Shown here: one piece after another, positions 55,565 to 64,000 of the stretch
Position numbering within the stretch: position 1 is the stretch's first letter
Layout of the letters: every line of letters starts with the position of its first letter
Source: Rhea pennata
Lineage: Eukaryota; Chordata; Aves; Rheiformes; Rheidae
Direction: 5' to 3'
Length of the DNA: 64,000 nt
Assembly: GCF_028389875.1 (NCBI RefSeq)
Contig: NC_084671.1
Location: forward strand, 29,197,083-29,261,082
Notes under the pieces: model-generated
Databases searched by the model: none
What the model was told of the DNA's origin: nothing
Seen by the model: only the letters and a program-made list of their open reading frames with translations
Program-made: the position numbers and the translations under genes

Positions 55565-58545
55565 ACAGAATCACAGAATCACGGAATGGAAGGGACCTTT
55601 GGAGATCATCTAGTCCAACCTCCCTGCTCAAGCAGACTCACCTAGAGAATGTTAGACAGGATTGCATCCAGGCAGGTTTGGAGTATCTACAGAGAAGGAG
55701 ATTCCACAACCTCTCTGGGCAACCTGTTCCAATGATCAGTCTCTCTCACACTAAAGAAGTTCTTCCTTATATTCAGACAAAACTTCTTGTGTTTCAGTTT
55801 GTGCCTGTTGCATCTCGTCGCATGGCACCACTGAAAAAGTCCGGCCCCATCCCCTTGACACCTCCCCCCCCTTCCCCTTAAGGTATTTGTTGATTTGTTG
55901 ATTGGTCTTCTCTTCTCCAGCCTAAAGAGGCCCAGCTCTCACAGCCTTTCCTCATAGGGCAGATGCTCCAGCCCTCTGATCATCTTGGTAGCCCTGCGCT
56001 GGACTCTCTCCAGTAGCTCCATGTCTCTCTTGTCCTGGGGAGCCCAGAACTGGACACAATACTCGAGATGAGGCCTCATTAGGGCTGAGTAGAGGGGCAG
56101 AATCACCTCCCTTGACCTGCTGTCAACACTCTTCCTAATGCATCCCAGCATACCCTTGGCCTTCTTGGCTGCAAGAGCACATTGCTGGCTCATGGTCAAC
56201 TTGTTATTCACCAGCACTCCCAGGTCCTTCTCTGCAAAGCTGCTTTCCAGCAAGTCAGCCCCGAGACTGGACTGGTACATGGCGTTATTCCTTCCTAGGT
56301 GCAGGACTCTGCACTTGCCTTTGTTGAACCTCAGGAGGTTCCTCTCCGCCCAACTCTCCAGCCTGTCCAGGTGTCTCTGTATGGCAGCACAGCCCTCAGG
56401 TGTATCAGCCACTCCTCCCAGCTTGGTATCATCAGCAAATTTGCTGAGGGTGCACTCTGTCCCCTCATTCGGGTCATTGATGAAGAAGTTGAACAGGATG
56501 GGACTCAGTACTGAGCCCTGGGGAATTCCGCTACTCACAGGCCTCCAACCAGACTCCACACCACTGATGACAACCCTCTGAGCTCTGCCATTCAGACAGT
56601 TCTCAATCCACCTCACTGTCCACTCATCTATCCCACACTTCCTGAGCTTCTCTAGGAGGATGTTATGGGAGACAGTGTCAAAAGCCTTGCTGAAGTCAAG
56701 GTACCCATCGTCCACTGCCCTCCCCTCATCTATCCCAGCCAGTCATTCCATCAGAGAAGGCGAACAGATCGATTAAGCATGATTTCCCCTTGGTGAATCC
56801 GTGTGGCTACTCCTGATCACCTTCTTTCCCTCCGTATGCTTGGACATGACATTCAGAATGAGCTGTTCCACCCTTTTCCAGGGATGGAGGTGAGGCTGAC
56901 TGGCCTATAGTTGCCTGGGTCCTCCTTCTTGCCCTTTTGGAAGACTGGAGTGACATTGGCATTCTTCCAGTCCTCAGGCACCTCTCCAGTTTTCCAGGAC
57001 CTTTCAAAGATGATGGAGAGCAGCCTGGCAACAACATCCGCCAGCTCTCTCAGTACCCATGGGTGTATCCCATCTGGGCCCATGGATCTGTGGATGTCAG
57101 GCTTGCCCACAAGGTCTCTAATCCTCTCCTCCTCAACCAAAGGAAAGTCTTCCTTTCCCCAGACTTTCCCCCTTGCCTCCAGGCTCTGGGGTTCTTGAGG
57201 GCTGCCCTTAGCAGTGACGACTGAAGCAAAGAAGGCACTCAGTAACTCTACCTTCTCTGTATCTTTTGTCACCAGGGCCCCCACCCCATTCAGTAGTGGG
57301 CCCACATTTTCCCCAGTCCTCCTCTTGCTACTGATGTAACTGAAGAAGCCCTTTTTATTGTCCTGGACATCCCTTGCCAGACTCAATTCCAAATGGGCCT
57401 TTGCCTTCCTCACCATATCTCTACATACTCTGACTGCATTCCTATAATTCTCCCAAGTAGCCTGTCCCCTCTTCCACAGTCTGTGTTTTCTTCTTCTGTC
57501 TGAATTTGGCCAAGAGCTCCTTGCTCATCCAGGCAGGTCTCCTGCCCCTTTTGCTGCACTTCTTACTCATAGGGATGCACTGCTCTTGAGCTTGGAGGAA
57601 GTGATGTTTGAATACTAGCCAGCTCTCCTGGACCCCCCTTCCTTCTAGGGACTTAACCCATGAGATTCCACCAATTAGGTCTCTGAAGAGCCCGAAGTCT
57701 GCTCTCCTGAAGTCCAGGGTTGCAATCCTGCTTGTTGCCTTACTTCTTTCCTGCAGGATCCTGAACTCCACCATCTCATGGTCACTGCAGCTGAGGTTAC
57801 ACCCAACCTTCACGTCTCTAATCAGTCCCTCTCTGTTGGTAAGGACAAGGTCCAGCAGGACACCCTTCCTCGTAGGCTCCTCCACTATTTGTGACAAGAA
57901 GCTATCATCAATGCATTGCAGGAGCCTCCTGGACTGCTTGGGCATTGCTGTGTAGTCCTTCCAGCAGATATCAGGGTGGTTGAAGTCTCCCATGAGAATC
58001 AGGGCTGGTGATCATGAGGCTACTTCTAGCTGTCTACAGAAGGCCTCATTTACTTCCTCTTCCTGGTCAGGTGGCCTGTAGCAGACACCCACAACAGTGT
58101 CCCCCATGGTGGCCTGCCCTTTGATCTTTACCCATAAGCTCTCAACTGCCTCCTCCTCCTCCACCCCTAGGCAGAGCTCAATGCATTCCAGTTGCTCTCT
58201 CATATAAAGAACAACTCCATCACCTCGCCTTCCTGGGCTGTCTCTCCTAAGAAGCACAGAGCCTTCCATGACAGCATTCCAGTCATGTGAGCTATCCCAC
58301 CATGTCTCCGTGACTGCAATGAGATCAGGGCACTGCAACTGCACACAGATCTCCAGCTCCTCCTGTTTGTTCCCCATGCTGCATGCATTGGTGTACAGGC
58401 ATTTTGGAGAGGTGGTCATGCCTGCAGGTTTCCCAGGAAGGATGTATGGCGGTCGCCCATAGCCACGTCCCAAACGCACATCCTCAGCTGCATGCACCCT
58501 TTGGAGACCCCCCAACCCAACTTGTGTTTTGTTGTCTACCCTGTC
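55565..58545 (-). mobile_element. Long CR1 LINE with most of ORF2 (antisense, frames broken)
   Basis: The left edge is the reversed CR1 tail with repeated ACAGAATC octamers. Reading on the minus strand from the right: AP-type endonuclease (58515-58012, with YTNACSMGNKQEELE, DLIAVTETWWD and GVCYRPP), its continuation (57993-57442, MGDFNHPDICWK and DLVLTNREGLIRD), a linker (57416-56853), and reverse transcriptase (56715-55939, with [15 protein letters not shown] and FADDTK). At least three frame breaks separate these blocks, so no intact ORF2 is made. The 5' part, including ORF1, is missing. About 3 kb, the most complete CR1 here. Confidence 0.95.
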
Positions 58546-59730
58546 TCTATGACACCTCCCCCCCTGCCTAGTTTAAATATGAGCTTGTTATGCAGTATTT
58601 GGGCTGGATAATCTAAAAATATGCAATTAACACTTTTCCCCCCAGTTTAATAAATGCACTAGAATTGTGGTGCTGGGTTAGCATGAGCAGTGACAGAACT
58701 GGCTTTTACGCCCAAAAGCTCTATGATTGTATGACACTTAAAAAAAACACTAGTTGACTCTTAGGATATTAAACACTGTTTCCACAAGATATCTTCCTCC
58801 TGTCTCCAGGCCCTGCCACACCAGCTTCAGTGCAAAAAGAGGAGAAGACAGGAGGGAGGGATGCACCAGATGTGTTGGGCCACTTTCAACCCCAGAAACA
58901 CCTCCAAAAAGCGCAACCTACGGCTGGGGACAGATGCACCCACATTCCTGCTGCTACATGGCAGCCCAATAGAAGTTGTAGTGAAAGCAAAGAAGCAGAA
59001 ATCGGAGGAGAAAGGATTCTTCTTGCTTTGCATCATCGCAGTCCAACCACATCTATTTTTGCTATGTGCATGGCATCAAGCACCCGTCACTGCTATTCCT
59101 ACTCCATCCAGTGCATTGGCACCTTCACATGACAGCCTGCACCAGCACAGGGACAGCAGCTGTGAGACTGAGTGCAGGAGAAGGGACTTTTGCTCTTAAT
59201 TGTCCTGCGATGCAATTTAAAATCTGAGGAATTAGATTATTGCCCTTAATCCCCTGCTGGCTCCCACTAAAGGATTACTGGCTCTTGAAGAGCACAGGGC
59301 ACAATACCCCATTCCAAGAATACTTGCTCCCCTCCCACTGGTCCAATATTACTTGTGCACCTTATTTTAGCCTCCAGTCATACCCCTGACATACTTCCAT
59401 GAACATTTGGCTTTGTCTTCTCAAGAAAGAGAAAGATTTGGCACCAGTCTTTAAAAGGTCAAGGCATATTTCATGATCCATTTTCCCACAGCATGAAGGA
59501 GAAGGGGAATGAATGACCAAGTTCTAATAAAACTCACTGACCCTGCAAGTGACAAAGAGCAAAGCTGGCAGCGTGAGATTCACTATTTTGTTTAACCTGC
59601 ACCTTCCAGCACTAACAGGAATGACTGGGATGAGGTAAGCATATGGCACAAACTCTTGCTTCTTTAAGACACCCTGAGAGCCACCTGCTCTCAGGTGAGA
59701 GACAGCTTTGAGCCATGGAGAGCAGCATGC

Positions 59731-59733
<3 letters not shown>
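58546..59733. other. Intergenic DNA upstream of IGF2BP2
   Basis: No gene recognised. It ends at a long poly(A) tract. I looked for a processed gene copy before the tract and saw no recognisable coding frame. Confidence 0.4.

Positions 59734-59775
<42 letters not shown>
59734..59775 (+). repeat. Poly(A) tract, 42 bases
   Basis: Longest homopolymer in the window, uninterrupted. Probably length-variable. Confidence 0.95.
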
Positions 59776-59777
<2 letters not shown>

Positions 59778-60399
59778 AAATACAGGAGTCCTGTACCATA
59801 TGGCTACAACTATTCATGGCTGAGAACATGCAATACTCATTGCTGAAATGTCCGAGTAGCACGAGCTCTGGAGTTCTTCAATGGCTGCAGCTGCATGCAA
59901 TAAAGAGAAGCCTTCTGGATGATGGTCTCGGTTCTGTTGCTTAAGTTCTTGTCCTAATTTGCCTGTGTCCCTCTGGCTCAGCAGCAAGAGGCAGGCAGCA
60001 GGGTTGGAGTCTCCAGGAGCGCATCTCGAACACAGGCTTTTGCTTCTCCTTCCCCTTGGTTCCTGAGCAAGACTGTTTCCCTCTCCCGGGAGGAACTCCT
60101 CCAGCTGTAGCCCACAGAGCTGAGCACCACCAGACAGCAGCATGCCAGAACAAGGCGAACTCCAGCCGGACTGAGGAACGATGAGTTTCAAGGCAAAAGG
60201 TGCTGTGGAGTAAGAGAGCACAGTGCCGCCGCTCGGAGAGCAGATGCCTCTGGTGGAGAGCGCTGGTCCTTTTAGAGCACATGCTCTGCTCCACTACAAA
60301 GAAACGCTCTGAAATCACTGCGAGGAGCTGCCTGCTCTTTTGTGCCCCACTTTGGGGGGTTATATCGGGGGAACAGACACCGTGGCTCCCCTGGACTCC

Positions 60400-62340
<1,941 letters not shown>

Positions 62341-63130
62341 GTAACACCTCTCCCCGGGGGAGCGGGCGCGGCGGGCCGGGGGGCGGCGGGCCGCGGCCGG
62401 GGCGGGGGGGGAGCGGGAGCCACGGTTTTACTTTCGCTACGGGCCGGTGGGGGTGGGGGGGGGCAGCGCTCGCCGCCCGCCGGAGCTGGCGGGGGGCGGC
62501 CGCGGGCCCTCAGCGCCCCCCGCCCCGCCGGCGGCTACTTCGGAAGAGCAGGAGGGTAGCAGAGGCTCGCTCCGAGGCTTCCTGTGGCAAAGCAGGAGTA
62601 AATAAATATTTACCGTGGCGGCTGCGACCGTCTCTCACCCTGCGTGAGGTTGTGCCCTCCCCACCCGCTTATCTCGCAGCGGGTTTTGCCGAGGATAAAC
62701 AAAATGTCGCTCGGGGCAGCCGCCCGCCCGCCCGCCGCAGCGCCGCGGGCAGCGGAGCCGCTGGAGGCCGGGGCCGGCCACGCAGCCGGCGGGCAGCGGA
62801 GCCGCGGAGCCGCGGAGCCGCGCGGGCCCGGCGCGGCCCGCCCGCTGCCCTTCCGCGGCGCTCCGACGGCTGCAGGCGGCCGCCGCGAAGCGCGTGTTTC
62901 GGGCGGCCGTCGGGAGCGGCGGGAAGCGCCGCGCAGCGCAGCGGCGCGGGCGGCTCCGCGGGGCGCTGCCGCGGCGGGCCCGCCTCAGCCGCGGGGCGCG
63001 CAGCGGCGCGGGGGGCAGCGCCGGCCGCCGCGGGGCCTCGCCGTCGTCGTGGGGACGCGAGATGCGGCCGCTGCGAAAGGGCCGCGGCACTTGTGACCGT
63101 GCCGGGTTGTCGAGCCTCTTCCTGCCGCCT
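62341..63130 (+). other. IGF2BP2: IGF2BP2 intron 2, 5' part: continuation of the CpG island
   Basis: Very CpG-rich to about 63130, with a brief dip around 62520-62700. It contains a small tandem of GGAGCCGC units near 62797-62822. The large frames on both strands are compositional. It could host an alternative or antisense promoter, but nothing in the sequence proves one. Confidence 0.5.
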
Positions 63131-64000
63131 CTCGCTACCAGTGCGGATGAAAGTTGAAAACATTCCCTCGTTTTCAAAAAACGCCTTTTGTGGCTTGCTG
63201 CGTGCCCTGATGCGTTTGATTTTCGGGCTAAAATTTGCATGCAGTGAAGTTTTGTACAAAAGTGGCAGTGTGCGTGGTGGTGATAGTTTTTTTTTCTTTT
63301 TTTTAAAAAAAGTAATTCAGCTCTCTGCTTTTTAAAAACATATGGCTTTCTGCCTTCACGCTTGCAGAGGATACAAAAACTAAGTGCATTTGCATTAGGC
63401 ATTTGAATTGTCTTGCGGTGAACTTTCTTATTTTAATCAGGAGCGTGGAGTGCCAGGGGTGCGTGGACTGCGCAGTGTTTATTAATTGGGGGAGGGGGGA
63501 AACCGAGATGGTGTTCTGTAGCTTGATTGTCGCAATCTTTTTCCTGAACGTGTGTCAGAATAAAAGGTCGATGCGGTGGAAAGCTGCCACATGAGCTGGA
63601 AAAACGCGAGCCTGCGGTACGCAAAGGTTGTCCGACGTGTTAATGCGGTGCTGCCCCTCCAGGCTCGTGCTGGAGATTTGGAGTGCGAGTGACGTGTGAG
63701 AATTAGTTTTGAAGTACACGGGGAAATTACGTTGTGTAATTGAAGCTTGGTAGGGAATAGCTGGTGTCTGGCGTTACGTGTGGCACGGTAGGCTGCTGCG
63801 ATGTGTACATGACCACAAGATTTCTTGGGCAGTGATCATGTGCTGGTTTACCTTTTTAAAAAGATAAACTCTTCCCCCACCTCCCAACTGCAATATTTCT
63901 AAGCTACTAAATCTCTCCAGTAATGTTCCCCATGCTATCTTGGTATGTGGAGGACTTTTTAAAGAATGATGGAGCTAGAAATGTGAGTTTAGGAAGATAT
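63131..64000 (+). other. IGF2BP2: IGF2BP2 intron 2, AT-richer part, continues past the window
   Basis: Composition falls back to genome average. T-rich runs lie near 63288-63305. No exon, repeat family or ORF is recognised to the window end. Confidence 0.6.

Noticed and set aside
58546-59775. Processed gene copy ending in the A42 tract
   Set aside because: No mRNA-like coding frame or recognisable exon sequence precedes the tract, and no polyadenylation hexamer sits just upstream of it.

Overview
The window looks like nuclear DNA from a bird. Several CR1 LINE copies with the typical avian 3' end (octamer-like repeats of the ATTCTATG/ACAGAATC type) are scattered through it. Two strongly recognisable vertebrate genes lie in the same order and orientation as in the human 3q27 block: TRA2B, then IGF2BP2, both on the + strand. 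The species cannot be fixed from the sequence alone.

Layout. From 1 to 1.56 kb nothing is recognisable. A compact gene at 1.6-3.2 kb has a GC-rich promoter with two CRE-type sites, one 5'UTR intron and a single-exon ORF of 366 residues. It encodes a C3HC4 RING protein related to TOPORS, with an Arg/Ser-rich tail. A decayed CR1 (3.7-4.6 kb) follows, then a truncated second copy of the RING gene's intron/start region (4.72-4.94 kb). Next is an orphan CpG island (5.06-5.72 kb) with a ZNF143/THAP11-like site and YY1-like sites. A pile-up of old antisense CR1 sequence fills 5.9-9.5 kb. From 9.5 to 16.6 kb is mostly unassigned DNA with simple repeats, a degenerate direct duplication and a faint ancient LINE remnant.

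TRA2B spans about 16.7-42.3 kb. Its CpG-island promoter and nine coding exons (17099 to 41352) give an 870-nt CDS and 289 residues. All exon phases agree and every junction is GT/AG. A purine-rich extra exon with an in-frame stop (24096-24373) matches the autoregulatory 'poison' exon known for this gene. One intron carries an antisense CR1.

From 42 to 60 kb is intergenic DNA with four CR1 copies. It also holds a 70-bp direct repeat, two poly(A) tracts, and a small CpG-dense patch behind a TATA box (49.7-49.9 kb) that could be an unannotated exon. IGF2BP2 starts at 60.4-61.2 kb in a very GC-rich island. Exons 1 and 2 (most of the first RRM) are present, separated by a 921-bp intron, and the window ends inside intron 2. 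An AT-rich island in intron 1 recalls the HMGA2-responsive element described for the mammalian gene.

TRA2B is a splicing regulator and IGF2BP2 an mRNA-binding protein. They are neighbours by conserved synteny, not an operon, and nothing here shows a functional link. I found no wholly new multi-gene system. The least explained items are the RING gene with its broken twin, the orphan CpG island, and the 49.7-kb patch. Comparisons with human sequences and families are from memory, and all identities are by eye.
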